A stretch of 64,000 bases of DNA, taken from the NCBI GenBank assembly GCA_902790215.1, contig CADAQX010000003.1, forward strand, positions 62,001-126,000. Direction: 5' to 3'. The position numbers and the translations under genes were made by a program. Positions 17,949 through 27,237 of the stretch are shown piece by piece. Under the pieces are notes generated by a model, which made no database searches, had not been told where the DNA came from, and worked only from the letters and a program-made list of their open reading frames with translations. Positions within the stretch are counted from its first letter, which is position 1; every line of letters starts with the position of its first letter. Source of the stretch: an uncultured Bacteroidota bacterium. Its GTDB lineage: Bacteria; Bacteroidota; Bacteroidia; Bacteroidales; P3.

Positions 17949-20018
17949 ATGAAAAAGATTATCTTCTCCCTGTTATCATTTATCCTTCTCGCTGGCGCAC
18001 TGTATGCCCAGACACCTAAAGGATTCAATTATCAAGCCGTTGTCAGAAACTCCGCCGGCCAGCTGATGGCCAATAGAATGGTCAGTGTACGCATCAGCAT
18101 ACTTCAAGGCTCACCCAGCGGCACTGCCGTCTATCACCAAACTGACAATGTAACCACCAACGCCAATGGCCTGTTCTCCCTTGTTGTAGGCGAAAACTCG
18201 GCTGACTTTGACAATATCAACTGGTCACACGGCCCCTACTATATTGTCAGCGAAATCGACCCCAATGGCGGCACCAACTACACCCTCTCCACTTCCCAGA
18301 AGATTCTGGCAGTGCCTTACGCCCTCCACGCCACCGAAGCTGACCATGTAAGCGAGAACTTCTCCTACGACGAGCAAGACCCGCGCTTCCGTGCATGGGG
18401 ATTCCTCTACGACAGCCTGCGCAACGCACCCACCCGCCTGAGCCAGTTTATCAACGACCTGAACTTCCTCACAGCCGGTGACCTCAACCTCACCCTGCAC
18501 GGCGACACCCTGTTCCTCAACAACAGCACCTACGTCGTCCTGCCCAACCACTCCACAATCGACCTCAACCCCCGTGTCAGCGGCGACACCCTCTACTTCA
18601 ACGACAGCACCTATGTCATCCTGCCCCCCAGCACCTCCGGCGGCGCCACAACCATTGAATGGGACAGCGTGCTCAACCATCCCACCTACCTCAGCCAGTT
18701 CATCAACGACCTGCAGTTCCGTGTAAGCGGCGACACCCTCTTCCTTGGCGACAACACCTACATCATCCTGCCGCCCACCGGCCCCACAACCATTGAATGG
18801 GACAGCGTGCTCAACCACCCCACCTACCTCAGCCAGTTCATCAACGACCTGCAGCTCTCTGTTAGCGGCGACACTCTCTTCTTTGGCGACAACACCTACA
18901 TCATCCTGCCGCCCACCGGCCCCACAACTATCGAATGGGACAGCGTGCTCAACCACCCCACACTCCTCAGCCAGTTCTACAACGACTTAGGCTTCATCAC
19001 CTCCGAGACCCAAGGTCTGAGCGATGTAATCGCCATCAACAACAATGCCAACGGCCAGATTAAAAACCTCAGCACACCCACCGATCCGGGCGATGCCACC
19101 AACAAAGCCTACGTCGACTCGCTGGTAGCCGCCCAAGTGGCCGCAATCAACGACCGCATCGACAGCATTACCAATGTGTACGAGCAGCGCATCGACAGCA
19201 TCACCAACCGGGTCTTTGAACTGGAGCACCCCAGAATCAAAGGCGCACTGCCCGGCATCTTCAGCGTAAGTGCCACCAAGAAAGTCAACTTCTCGCAAGG
19301 CAACCTGCAATACAGACCCCGTATCAAAACCTGGCGTTTCGCCGTCAACCAGTACGACATCGCCGGCAGCGACAACAACAATGTCTACATGCAGGCCTAC
19401 TGTTCCTCATGGGTCGACCTGTTCGGCTACGGCACCAGCGGCTGGGACGGCGGTGCAGGACGCTTCATGCCCTATGAAACCACCACGAACAACACTGAAT
19501 ATACCGAAGCCACCGACGGCAACGACCTCGTAGACTTCTACGCCAACGCCGACTGGGGATTCTACAACCCCATTATCAACGGCGGCAACCAGACCGCACT
19601 GTGGCGCACCCTCACCTATAGCGAGTGGACCTACCTGCTCACCCAGCGCCCCAACGCCAGCCAGCTGCAAGGCATGGCCACCGTCGAGAGCACCACGGGC
19701 TACATCATCCTTCCCGATGACTGGGTCTGCCCCGCCGGCCTCTCCTTTGTCAACACCACATCCAGCTACACTGTGAATGTCTACAATGCCGCTTCTTGGG
19801 CTACCATGGAAGCCGCCGGTGCAGTCTTCCTGCCCGCTGCCGGTGTCCGCGTAAGCAGTGCCACCTCCGACATTGGAATCCTCGGCAACTACTGGACCGC
19901 CAGCCATGTGAACGGTACCACCGGCTACTCGTTCCATATCGAGGCCAACCAGAATATCATGCAGAACTCTGTAACCTATTCCACAGGCTGCTCCGTCCGC
20001 CTTGTCAGAGACTATTGA
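17949..20018 (+). CDS. Large secreted repeat protein, adhesin-like
   Basis: 689 residues with a signal peptide (to about 20, LYAQ). The N-terminal 120 residues (GFNYQAVVRNSAGQLMANRMV) are a domain common at the start of Bacteroidales tail-fibre-like surface proteins. Residues about 140-355 hold repeats; three of them are exact 46-residue units starting IEWDSVLNHPTYLSQFINDL. A short coiled-coil (DRIDSITNVYEQRIDSITN, about 400-420) leads into a C-terminal domain (about 430-689) beginning PGIFSVSATKKVNFSQGNLQY, found in many Bacteroidales surface proteins. There is no T9SS tail of its own. Function unknown; binding or trimeric assembly is inferred. Confidence 0.65.
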   Translation: MKKIIFSLLSFILLAGALYAQTPKGFNYQAVVRNSAGQLMANRMVSVRISILQGSPSGTAVYHQTDNVTTNANGLFSLVVGENSADFDNINWSHGPYYIVSEIDPNGGTNYTLSTSQKILAVPYALHATEADHVSENFSYDEQDPRFRAWGFLYDSLRNAPTRLSQFINDLNFLTAGDLNLTLHGDTLFLNNSTYVVLPNHSTIDLNPRVSGDTLYFNDSTYVILPPSTSGGATTIEWDSVLNHPTYLSQFINDLQFRVSGDTLFLGDNTYIILPPTGPTTIEWDSVLNHPTYLSQFINDLQLSVSGDTLFFGDNTYIILPPTGPTTIEWDSVLNHPTLLSQFYNDLGFITSETQGLSDVIAINNNANGQIKNLSTPTDPGDATNKAYVDSLVAAQVAAINDRIDSITNVYEQRIDSITNRVFELEHPRIKGALPGIFSVSATKKVNFSQGNLQYRPRIKTWRFAVNQYDIAGSDNNNVYMQAYCSSWVDLFGYGTSGWDGGAGRFMPYETTTNNTEYTEATDGNDLVDFYANADWGFYNPIINGGNQTALWRTLTYSEWTYLLTQRPNASQLQGMATVESTTGYIILPDDWVCPAGLSFVNTTSSYTVNVYNAASWATMEAAGAVFLPAAGVRVSSATSDIGILGNYWTASHVNGTTGYSFHIEANQNIMQNSVTYSTGCSVRLVRDY
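18651..19002 (+). repeat. 138-bp tandem repeats inside the adhesin-like gene
   Basis: Two full units and a partial third start at 18651, 18789 and 18927 (exact 138-bp spacing). Each encodes 46 residues. A more diverged unit lies upstream (18420-18640). In-frame length variation by recombination is possible. Confidence 0.85.
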
Positions 20019-20034
20019 TTCTGCACACAACAAA

Positions 20035-20075
20035 GAAGAAGGTGCCTCCGTCATCGAAGGCACCTTCTTCTTTTT
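20035..20075 (+). terminator. Terminator of the surface operon
   Basis: A perfect 13-bp stem (20035-20047 with 20058-20070) is followed by five T. It begins 17 bp after the stop at 20018. Confidence 0.9.
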
Positions 20076-20122
20076 CCCCACGCCGGAAACCGCCTCACCT
20101 CCCCATCACACCTCGTTGAAGA

Positions 20123-20247
20123 GTCGTTGTAGCGTCGTTCCTTTTCCCTTTGATATACCATTCATATTCGCTCGTTTTCCCTTTTAAAAGGGAAAACGAG
20201 CGAATATGAATGGGAAAACGATCGAATAAGGAACGACCCTACAAGGT
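20123..20247. repeat. Long palindrome, hairpin repeat family A (variant)
   Basis: 20158-20213 is a perfect 56-bp palindrome with no loop, centred at 20185/20186. Outer arms (gcgtcgttcc and ggaacgac) extend it. The vocabulary (cgttttccctttt, cgaataa) matches the repeats at 1-154 and 56516-56659. No coding capacity. Confidence 0.75.
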
Positions 20248-20295
20248 CGGAACATGTGCGTCTCCGGCTTGTTGCCTGCACGGACTTGGGTTGTG

Positions 20296-21678
20296 CTATT
20301 TGCCGAGGAATTCGCGGGCTGTGCTGAGGAGTCCGGGATGGCACGAAAGCATTTCGGCAATACGGAGTGCCTCGCGGGGAGCCTCGTCGCTGTCGTCAGC
20401 AACAAGAGAGTAGTCGATAAAGCGGTTGATGTTTTGGGCGGTGAGCTGCTTGTCGACAAGTTCCTCTACAAACCCCTTCACCCGCAAGCGGCGGCAGGGC
20501 ACGCCCAGCTGGCTGTAGTGGGTTGTGATTAGTGTGACGGATTTCCGGGTATTGAGTATTGTGGCAAGGGCCTGCACCAATGCTTTGCCCTCGACGGGGT
20601 TTGTGGTGCGCGCAGGCTCGTCAATCAGCACGAGCAGATGTTCAGTCTGGCTGCGGTAGAGTATTTCGCTGATACGGGTAATCTCGGAGGCGAAACTGCT
20701 CAAGCCGTTCATCTCGTTTTGTTCGTCGCCTATGCAGAACACCACGTCATCGACGGGCTCAAGGCAGCAGCTTGCGGCCGGCACGGGGAAACCGAACTGA
20801 TACATCAGCTGTGCCAGTCCGATGCTTTTGAGCAGTACGGTTTTGCCCGCCATGTTGGCTCCGGTGACAAGGGTCACGCCGGGATGCAATTCTATATCCA
20901 CCGACTGGTATCTGAGGCCGACGGACTCGTTGTGCAGCTTCAGGCGGGGGTTGTACAGCCCGTTTAGGCACATTTCGTCGCCCTGCGAGGGGCATTGCAG
21001 GTGCCATTCCCGTGAGAGGGCCGCGCGGGCCATGGTAAAGTCAATATATGCCATTTCCTCCAGCGCAGACATGAGTGCCGGGGCAAGAGGCTGCAGCCGG
21101 TTGCACAGTCCGGCTATCACCTGCTGCTGAATTTCATTCTGCTCGGCTATCAGTTCGCCCATCCTGTCCTCGTCGGCCGATTTCATCGACTGACGCAGCG
21201 GAGCCAGTCGGTTGTCGTAGCTGTCGTAGATATAGAAGTTCGGAACGCCCGTTGCATCGGGGTCAAGGATGGAGAACACCTCGTGAAGGTCGGGCAATGG
21301 GAAGGTCTCCTGCAGCTGCATGCCACACAGGGCATTCCGGCTGATATTGCATAGATAAGCCAGGTTTTTTATCTCGAACAGCTCCACTTCGTCCAACAAA
21401 ACATGCGTGTCGAGGCTGTGAAGGGTGGTTCGTATGTCGTGGAGCTGCATGAGCTGGTGCCTGAGAACATTTACCTGTTTGTCATGTGCTGCGTCCGAGA
21501 TGGCAGACTGCATGACTTGAACCGTCTGCTGTTCGCGCGACAGGGATTCGGCATCGTTCAGCCAGGACTGCTCGAGCATACGCCTGCGTCCGGCAGACGA
21601 CATAAACTCCATACTGTCGGTTACAAAAAGAAGTCCCGGAACCTCTTTTGTCTTTTCCTTCAACATTGTGATTGGCAT
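20296..21678 (-). CDS. MutS-related ATPase, KamC-like
   Basis: About 460 residues, much shorter than mismatch-repair MutS and without the mismatch-binding domain. The C-terminal ABC-type ATPase has Walker A GANMAGKTVLLKS (about residues 255-270) and Walker B LLVLIDEPARTTNP. The protein matches the idea of KamC, the ATPase of the lysine 5,6-aminomutase reactivase, a MutS-like protein working with KamB. A KamB-like gene lies at 14118. The start at 21678 or 21666 is preferred, because the ATG at 21708 lies within the terminator hairpin of rpsU. A different MutS-family role is possible. Confidence 0.6.
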   Translation of the reverse strand: MPITMLKEKTKEVPGLLFVTDSMEFMSSAGRRRMLEQSWLNDAESLSREQQTVQVMQSAISDAAHDKQVNVLRHQLMQLHDIRTTLHSLDTHVLLDEVELFEIKNLAYLCNISRNALCGMQLQETFPLPDLHEVFSILDPDATGVPNFYIYDSYDNRLAPLRQSMKSADEDRMGELIAEQNEIQQQVIAGLCNRLQPLAPALMSALEEMAYIDFTMARAALSREWHLQCPSQGDEMCLNGLYNPRLKLHNESVGLRYQSVDIELHPGVTLVTGANMAGKTVLLKSIGLAQLMYQFGFPVPAASCCLEPVDDVVFCIGDEQNEMNGLSSFASEITRISEILYRSQTEHLLVLIDEPARTTNPVEGKALVQALATILNTRKSVTLITTHYSQLGVPCRRLRVKGFVEELVDKQLTAQNINRFIDYSLVADDSDEAPREALRIAEMLSCHPGLLSTAREFLGK

Positions 21679-21700
21679 ACCTTGTTGTCTAATAAATGAA

Positions 21701-21728
21701 AAGGGCATGTTATGGAAAACCTGCCCTT
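21701..21728 (-). terminator. Terminator of rpmB-rpsU
   Basis: A 7-bp stem (AAGGGCA with TGCCCTT) lies 24 bp after the rpsU stop on the minus strand and is followed by a T-rich run. Confidence 0.5.
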
Positions 21729-21751
21729 AACTCGATTCGTGCAGACTATGA

Positions 21752-21949
21752 CTATTTGTCAAGCTCCTGCTGGCGCAGGTGCTGAACGTATATGGCTTTT
21801 TGTCTGCGTTCCCGGTTGATAACGGAAGGTTTAGTGAATTTCTGGCGCTCGCGAAGTTCTTTCACGACACCTGTTTTTTCGAATTTTCTCTTGAGTTTTT
21901 TCAGGGCTTTTTCGATGTTTTCACCTTCTTTGATAGGAACTACGATCAT
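21752..21949 (-). CDS. rpsU: 30S ribosomal protein S21
   Basis: 65 residues, typical length and composition: MIVVPIKEGENIEKALKKLK, then KTGVVKELRERQKFTKPS and a basic C-terminus. A small-subunit protein that helps mRNA initiation near the anti-Shine-Dalgarno. In Bacteroidetes it takes part in hiding that sequence, in line with the weak Shine-Dalgarno use seen throughout this window. It follows rpmB by 61 bp on the same strand. Confidence 0.95.
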   Translation of the reverse strand: MIVVPIKEGENIEKALKKLKRKFEKTGVVKELRERQKFTKPSVINRERRQKAIYVQHLRQQELDK

Positions 21950-22010
21950 TGTTGATACCTCTTTCTTGTTAGGGATTGATAAATATGTTTACTTTAATTT
22001 TCCGTTTGTG

Positions 22011-22250
22011 TTAGAACTGCAGGTGACCTTGGGCGGCTGCATCGTTCAACGCGGCGAGAATGCCTTTCTTATTGATAATTCTCATACCCTTGGCACTCAC
22101 CTTCAGGGTAATCCACATATCCTCCTCGGGAATGTAGAACTTCTTGGTTTGCAGGTTGGGGGAGAAAGTGCGTTTGGTGTGGATACGCGAATGAGACACG
22201 TTGTTTCCGCGGATTACTTTTTTTCCAGTGATTTCACAAATCTTTGACAT
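22011..22250 (-). CDS. rpmB: 50S ribosomal protein L28
   Basis: 79 residues with the family pattern MSKICEITGKKVIRGNNVSH, the TKRTFSPNLQTKKF block and VSAKGMRIINKKG. A structural protein of the large subunit. The usual Bacteroidetes partner rpmG (L33) does not follow; rpsU does. Confidence 0.96.
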   Translation of the reverse strand: MSKICEITGKKVIRGNNVSHSRIHTKRTFSPNLQTKKFYIPEEDMWITLKVSAKGMRIINKKGILAALNDAAAQGHLQF

Positions 22251-22527
22251 AATTTCTATACTTTTTTTGTGTTTTCTACGTTATTTAAGCGTGCTTTCTT
22301 TTTCGAGAAAAGCGGGTGCAAAAGTCGGACTTTTTTTTGAATTAACAATGCCTTGAACCCGGATAAGAGATATTTTTAACATATCATGTTTTTCAATATC
22401 GTATATTACAAATATTTATACATTTCGCAAAAGCAATATTTAACATTCTATTATCACTAAGTTACACCGAAAAGACCTGTTCATAACTCGTCCGGAAAAG
22501 TGAAATAAACTAAAAATTGCCACTCCG

Positions 22528-23583
22528 ATGTTCTCACAAAAGATAATAAACTGGTATCAGGAAAACGGCAGATCGCTCCCGTGGCGAGGCATCGACAATC
22601 CGTACTACATCTGGCTATCCGAGATTATCCTGCAACAGACCCGTATTGAACAGGGGACAAAATATTATGAGCACTTCGTCAAAGAGTATCCGACCATTCG
22701 CCATCTGGCCGACGCCACGGAGCAGCAGGTGCTGAAAAGCTGGCAGGGGTTGGGGTATTATTCCCGTGCGCGCAACCTGCACGCCACGGCCCGACATATC
22801 GCCCATGACCTGGGCGGGGCTTTCCCATGCACCTATAAGGATATACTGGCTCTCAAAGGTGTCGGACGGTATACCGCTGCCGCCATAGCTTCATTTGCAT
22901 TCAGGCTCCCTTACCCCGTGATTGACGGGAATGTCTACCGACTTATCTCCCGCCTTTACGGCATTTATACACCCATTGGGACTGCCCGCGCATACAGGGA
23001 ATTTGAACAGCTGCTCGGGAAACTTATCGACACCCAAAGACCCGACCTCTTCAACCAGGCTATTATGGATTTCGGGTCGATGTATTGCAAGCCGTCAGGA
23101 TGCGACTGCGACAACTGTATCTTCCATAATGAATGTGTAGCCCGGCAAACCGGGAAAGAGACGCTGCTTCCCGTCAAGCAAAGCCCTCCGAAGACAGCAG
23201 AACGCTACTTCTACTATTTCGATATCCGGTGGTCGCACCCTGCCGACACCCGGCTGGTTCATCTGCGGAACGAAAAGGACATTTGGCATGGACTATACGA
23301 ACTCCCCTTATACGAGGCGCAAACGCCTGTAGCGGACAAGTCGCTGCGATGGGTGTGTGATGAACGCATGATTGAGTGGTTCGGGGAAAAGCCGTCTCAC
23401 ATCAAGGTGGGACCCTGCATTACACATCAATTGACACATCGAACAATAATCGCCCGGTTTGTAACGGTAAATTATGATTACGCCCCTTCTAAAATCCCGG
23501 AAACCCTGCTTCAAATACATCCCGACGAATTGAAATATCTTCCTGTTTCACGTTTGATTGACAGATATTTGTCGGAAATGTGA
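22528..23583 (+). CDS. mutY: A/G-specific adenine DNA glycosylase
   Basis: 351 residues. MutY removes adenine mispaired with 8-oxoguanine. The HhH-GPD core shows the catalytic Glu in WLSEIILQQT (about residue 32-41), the hairpin LKGVGRYTAAAI and the catalytic Asp in VIDGNVYRL. A 4Fe-4S cluster motif C-x6-C-x2-C-x5-C lies at about 192-208 (CKPSGCDCDNC...C). The C-terminal part (about 225-351) is the MutT-like 8-oxoG recognition domain. All key residues are present. It stands alone, upstream of ssb. Confidence 0.95.
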   Translation: MFSQKIINWYQENGRSLPWRGIDNPYYIWLSEIILQQTRIEQGTKYYEHFVKEYPTIRHLADATEQQVLKSWQGLGYYSRARNLHATARHIAHDLGGAFPCTYKDILALKGVGRYTAAAIASFAFRLPYPVIDGNVYRLISRLYGIYTPIGTARAYREFEQLLGKLIDTQRPDLFNQAIMDFGSMYCKPSGCDCDNCIFHNECVARQTGKETLLPVKQSPPKTAERYFYYFDIRWSHPADTRLVHLRNEKDIWHGLYELPLYEAQTPVADKSLRWVCDERMIEWFGEKPSHIKVGPCITHQLTHRTIIARFVTVNYDYAPSKIPETLLQIHPDELKYLPVSRLIDRYLSEM

Positions 23584-23616
23584 ATATTTTTATTAGTTTA
23601 GTTCACTAAAAAATAC

Positions 23617-23624
23617 TATCTTTG
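23617..23624 (+). promoter_or_regulatory. -7 box of ssb
   Basis: TATCTTTG followed by C, 61 bp before the ssb start. Confidence 0.65.
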
Positions 23625-23685
23625 CAACAGAAATAAAAGGAATACGTCACACGTAAAACACTCAAAAAAGCTAATATAAAGTACT

Positions 23686-24132
23686 ATGGTAGGAGTAAAC
23701 AAAGTAATTCTATTAGGCAATCTGGGAAAGAACCCGGATGTCGTAGCCTTTCCCCAAGAACGCAATAACGAAACCTCCAATCTGGTAAAGAAAGCTTCAT
23801 TCCCACTTGCCACCACAGAATACCGAAGGAACAAAGACGGTGAGCGAATAGAACAAACCGAATGGCACAATGTGGTGTGCTGGCGTTCACTGGCCGAGAT
23901 AGCAGAGAAAATCCTGCGCAAAGGCACTCAGATATTTGTCGAGGGGAAACTTCAAACCCGTTTTTGGGAGGACAAAGACGGCAACAAGAGATATATAACC
24001 GAGGTCGTTGCCGACAACTTTATTGTCATCGCCAACAGAAACCGGCAGGACGAGACAGCCTCGCACGAACCTGACCCGCTTTCCTCTATCCTTAACAACG
24101 ACACTGAACCGATTGGAGATTTGCCTTTCTAA
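23686..24132 (+). CDS. ssb: Single-stranded DNA-binding protein
   Basis: 148 residues. The OB-fold occupies about 1-110 (MVGVNKVILLGNLGKNPDV, TEWHNVVCWRSLAEIAEK, KGTQIFVEGKLQTR). A short linker leads to the acidic tail EPIGDLPF, the conserved partner-binding tip of bacterial SSB. It acts as a tetramer in replication and repair. Convergent with pgi, with a shared terminator. Confidence 0.95.
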   Translation: MVGVNKVILLGNLGKNPDVVAFPQERNNETSNLVKKASFPLATTEYRRNKDGERIEQTEWHNVVCWRSLAEIAEKILRKGTQIFVEGKLQTRFWEDKDGNKRYITEVVADNFIVIANRNRQDETASHEPDPLSSILNNDTEPIGDLPF

Positions 24133-24145
24133 CGGCCAATAACAA

Positions 24146-24179
24146 CAAATGCCGGTACTGGGAGCAGTGCCGGCATTTG
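24146..24179. terminator. Bidirectional terminator between ssb and pgi
   Basis: A 15-bp stem with one wobble pair (24146-24160 with 24165-24179) separates the two convergent genes. Confidence 0.75.
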
Positions 24180-24198
24180 CATCTAAGGACAAAGTCCA

Positions 24199-25518
24199 TT
24201 ATTTATCGGCATAACCCGGTTTGCCCAGCAGCCGGAACATATTCTTTTTATATGCTTCGACACCTGGCTGGTCGAAAGGATTGACCTGAAGGACGTATCC
24301 GCTCACGCCGCATGCGAACTCGAAGAAGTAAATCAACTGCCCCAGCACATACTCGTTGACTTCGGGAATGAGGATACGGAGCACGGGAACACCCCCGTCG
24401 CAGTGTGCAAGGATGGTTCCGAGCTCTGCATTGTGATTGATTTCCGTGAGAGTCTTACCCACTAAATAGTTGATTCCGTCAAGATTCTTTTCATCGGAGG
24501 GGATTTCTATTCTCTGCTGGGGGCGCTCAACACTTAACACGGTCTCAAACATGAGGCGTTCTCCCTCCTGGACATACTGCCCCATGGAATGCAGGTCAGT
24601 AGTGAAACTAAGGCTGTGCGGAAGAATACCTTTGCCTTCCTTGCCTTCGCTCTCACCGTACAGCTGTTTCCACCACTCACTGATATATTTCAACTGGGGG
24701 ACAAAGTTCTCCAGTATCTCGACCTTGCGACCCTTGCGGTACAGAAGATTGCGTATTGCGGCATACAGCAATGCAGGATTCTCTTCCACCTTATCATTCC
24801 GAATGCACTCTTCGCGCATATCACAGGCACCCTGCAACAACTTGTCGATATCATACCCGGACATGGCAATAGGCAACAGGCCAACTGGCGTCAAGACTGA
24901 GAAGCGGCCACCTACGTTGTCAGGAATGACATACATCTGGTAGCCCTCCTGAACTGCGATATCATGCAATGCGCCTCGACGAGCATCTGTAATGGCTATG
25001 ATTCGTTTTGCGGCCTCCGCCTTGCCATACTTCTTTTCGATGTGAGACTTTATGAGCCGGAAAGCAACAGCAGGTTCTGTAGTGGTGCCGGATTTTGAGA
25101 TAACGGCGACTGCGTAGTCCTGTTTGTCCAATACCTGCATCAACTGGCAATAATAATCTTCACTCAGCGTATGACCCGCATATACAATATATGGGAATTT
25201 GCGTCCAGTATCCTGCATGGCAAACTCCGACTGCAATGCCTCAATCACTGCACGTGCACCCAAGTAGCTGCCTCCGATACCCACAACCACAAACAATCTC
25301 ACCTTGTCGGCCAACCGTTCCACATCTTTCTTTATATTATTGATTTCATCCTGGGAGATTTCGGCCGGAAGATTCACCCATCCCAAAAAGTCGTTGCCTT
25401 TACCTGAACCGTCCAACAACGTTTTCTTGGCCGAAATAACCTCATTTTCGATTGCAGCAATATCAGTATTCCCTATGAAATGCTGCAAATGTTCCGTATT
25501 TAATCCGATTGTTTTCAT
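24199..25518 (-). CDS. pgi: Glucose-6-phosphate isomerase
   Basis: 439 residues from the ATG at 25518; the frame to 25557 lacks family similarity in its first 13 codons. The enzyme interconverts glucose-6-phosphate and fructose-6-phosphate. It belongs to the short bacterial type. Seen: GIGGSYLGARAVIEAL, the phosphate-binding SKSGTTTEPAVAFRL, GGRFSVLTPVGLLPIA and the C-terminal QPGVEAYKKNMFRLLG with the catalytic lysine region. Single gene with its own promoter. Confidence 0.96.
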   Translation of the reverse strand: MKTIGLNTEHLQHFIGNTDIAAIENEVISAKKTLLDGSGKGNDFLGWVNLPAEISQDEINNIKKDVERLADKVRLFVVVGIGGSYLGARAVIEALQSEFAMQDTGRKFPYIVYAGHTLSEDYYCQLMQVLDKQDYAVAVISKSGTTTEPAVAFRLIKSHIEKKYGKAEAAKRIIAITDARRGALHDIAVQEGYQMYVIPDNVGGRFSVLTPVGLLPIAMSGYDIDKLLQGACDMREECIRNDKVEENPALLYAAIRNLLYRKGRKVEILENFVPQLKYISEWWKQLYGESEGKEGKGILPHSLSFTTDLHSMGQYVQEGERLMFETVLSVERPQQRIEIPSDEKNLDGINYLVGKTLTEINHNAELGTILAHCDGGVPVLRILIPEVNEYVLGQLIYFFEFACGVSGYVLQVNPFDQPGVEAYKKNMFRLLGKPGYADK

Positions 25519-25544
25519 TTTATATTGTTTTATTAATGAGAGTG

Positions 25545-25552
25545 CAAATATA
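25545..25552 (-). promoter_or_regulatory. -7 box of pgi
   Basis: TATATTTG on the minus strand, 27 bp before the pgi start. Confidence 0.6.
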
Positions 25553-25825
25553 CACAAAAAAAATAAAATAACAAGTTTTAAGAATTATCCGACGCTGGGA
25601 TACAGCATTCAATTATCCTGAAAGTACATTGGGGAACAGCTATTAAATAATTAACATACAAAACAATACGATTATTAATAGCAAAGTCTTTTATTCATTA
25701 ATCAACCACTATCTAAAACAAAGAATACTATTAAAACGTATCCAAATACCTATAATATGGTGCCACTTAATTCAAGAAAAAACACAATATTTTTTTAAAA
25801 AAGTGTTGGGTTTAAAAAAAATGCG
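25553..25825. other. A/T-rich intergenic region
   Basis: About 270 bp between the two divergent promoters. It is very A/T-rich and has no gene, repeat or clear hairpin. Confidence 0.5.
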
Positions 25826-25833
25826 TATCTTTG
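25826..25833 (+). promoter_or_regulatory. -7 box of the OmpA-family gene
   Basis: TATCTTTG with TTGG at 25806-25809 as the -33 element; 49 bp before the start at 25882. One of the clearest promoters of the window. Confidence 0.75.
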
Positions 25834-25881
25834 CATTTTGAAATATAGGCAAATATTTATAGTAACAAAAAGTATATCATT

Positions 25882-27162
25882 ATGTTGAAAAAAGTATCAA
25901 AACTCACGGTACTGTTCTGCATGCTGGTTTTTGCAGGCAGTGCCTTTGCCCAGAACGAGGTTCCTGAGTATCCTCAATACGGATTCTGGAGCAATTGGAG
26001 CATAGGTCCGACTATCTCCTTCGACTATCAGCCCGATGTGAAATTCTTCTATGGCGTAGAGAAACCTTTCTGGGGCGGTGGATTCAATGCTGGTACCGGT
26101 ATCGTTCTTCAGAAAGAAGTCGACCGTGGAACCTATATCCGTTTCCGCTATAACCATCCCACATGGTTCACCAAATGCAACAAAGGTCCTCACGAGAACC
26201 AAACCGGTAATAGGGGATGGGGTGTTACAAACGATTCCATCACGATGGATAGACACAGTGCTGTTACAGGCGAGTTTGTCCTTTCTTTGAACAACTCCTT
26301 CCACAACTGGAATCCTGAACGCCGTGGCAACCTGTATGTATTCGCCGGTGGTGGTCTTGCTTTTAGCCACAACAATGCCCGTGGTATGTACAATGCCGGT
26401 ATTCAGTTCGACGCTGGTCTTGGTTTCAGCTACAGAGTTTGCGAGCGCAGCACCCTCTTCCTCGAAGTTGAGGGCGATGTCATTGCCGATGCTCCTGCTT
26501 TCTGGCAAAAAGGCGTTGGTTTCCACCACACCAATGTGCTGGCTACTTTTGGCTACCTGTTCCACCTTGGTGTTACCTCTGCTGACAAGGAACTCATTGC
26601 TCAGCGCGCTCTCCTCACCAAAGAGCATCTCGATGCTCTGACTGCTGAGAACGAGGAAGTAAAAGAAGAACTGGCTCAAGCTAAAGAGAATGAAAAGAAA
26701 CTTAAGGATCAGATTCAGCAGCTCAACAACAATAACAACAATGTCAGCCAGGAAGCTCTGGCTCGTGCACAGCGTGTTTCCGACAGCCTGAACAACGTGA
26801 TTGGCAAACTCAAAGCCGACCAGCTCAACTACTACGCTATTCCTTTCTCGGTTCTCTATGCTAACGATGATTGGCACGTCTCTTCCTACGAGATGATCAA
26901 GGTTAAAGCCATCTCCCGTGTGATGAAAGACAACCCCGATCTGAAACTCACCATCGTTGGTTTCTGCGACTACACCGCTTCCGACGAGTACAACATGAAA
27001 CTCTCCGAGAAACGTGCTAAAGAGGTTAAACGTCTCATGGTCGACAAATACGGTGTTGACGCTGACCGCCTCACTGTTGATTGGAAGGGTAAGACTGTTG
27101 CCTTCGGCGACATCCAGTACTCTCTCAACCGCCGCGTTTCCTTCTACCGCGTGATTGAATAG
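25882..27162 (+). CDS. Outer-membrane protein, barrel plus OmpA-like domain
   Basis: 426 residues: signal peptide (MLKKVSKLTVLFCMLVFAGS, cleavage after AFAQ), a barrel-like region (about 35-235), a coiled-coil (about 245-300, TAENEEVKEELAQAKENEKK) and a degenerate C-terminal OmpA domain (about 320-426, LTIVGFCDYTASDEYN, LNRRVSFYRVIE). In the OmpA part the peptidoglycan-binding Asp is kept in CDYTAS, but the surrounding HTD is changed. The strong promoter and even codon use suggest an abundant structural protein. Confidence 0.8.
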   Translation: MLKKVSKLTVLFCMLVFAGSAFAQNEVPEYPQYGFWSNWSIGPTISFDYQPDVKFFYGVEKPFWGGGFNAGTGIVLQKEVDRGTYIRFRYNHPTWFTKCNKGPHENQTGNRGWGVTNDSITMDRHSAVTGEFVLSLNNSFHNWNPERRGNLYVFAGGGLAFSHNNARGMYNAGIQFDAGLGFSYRVCERSTLFLEVEGDVIADAPAFWQKGVGFHHTNVLATFGYLFHLGVTSADKELIAQRALLTKEHLDALTAENEEVKEELAQAKENEKKLKDQIQQLNNNNNNVSQEALARAQRVSDSLNNVIGKLKADQLNYYAIPFSVLYANDDWHVSSYEMIKVKAISRVMKDNPDLKLTIVGFCDYTASDEYNMKLSEKRAKEVKRLMVDKYGVDADRLTVDWKGKTVAFGDIQYSLNRRVSFYRVIE

Positions 27163-27181
27163 TCATCGTACACTATATAGC

Positions 27182-27222
27182 AAAAGGGAGTTTTCCTCAA
27201 GGAAGACTCCCTTTTACTTTTG
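27182..27222. terminator. Bidirectional terminator
   Basis: A 15-bp stem with one wobble (27182-27196 with 27201-27215, loop TCAA) with flanking T and A runs on the two sides. It serves the convergent genes ending at 27162 and 27238. Confidence 0.9.
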
Positions 27223-27237
27223 CGGTATAACCAAAGA

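Noticed and set aside
18651-19002. Repeats as CRISPR or mobile element
   Set aside because: 138-bp units are in frame inside a secreted-protein gene and encode similar 46-residue modules.
20296-21678. Mismatch-repair MutS or MutS2
   Set aside because: Too short, no mismatch-recognition or Smr domain; only the ATPase part and a helical region are present.
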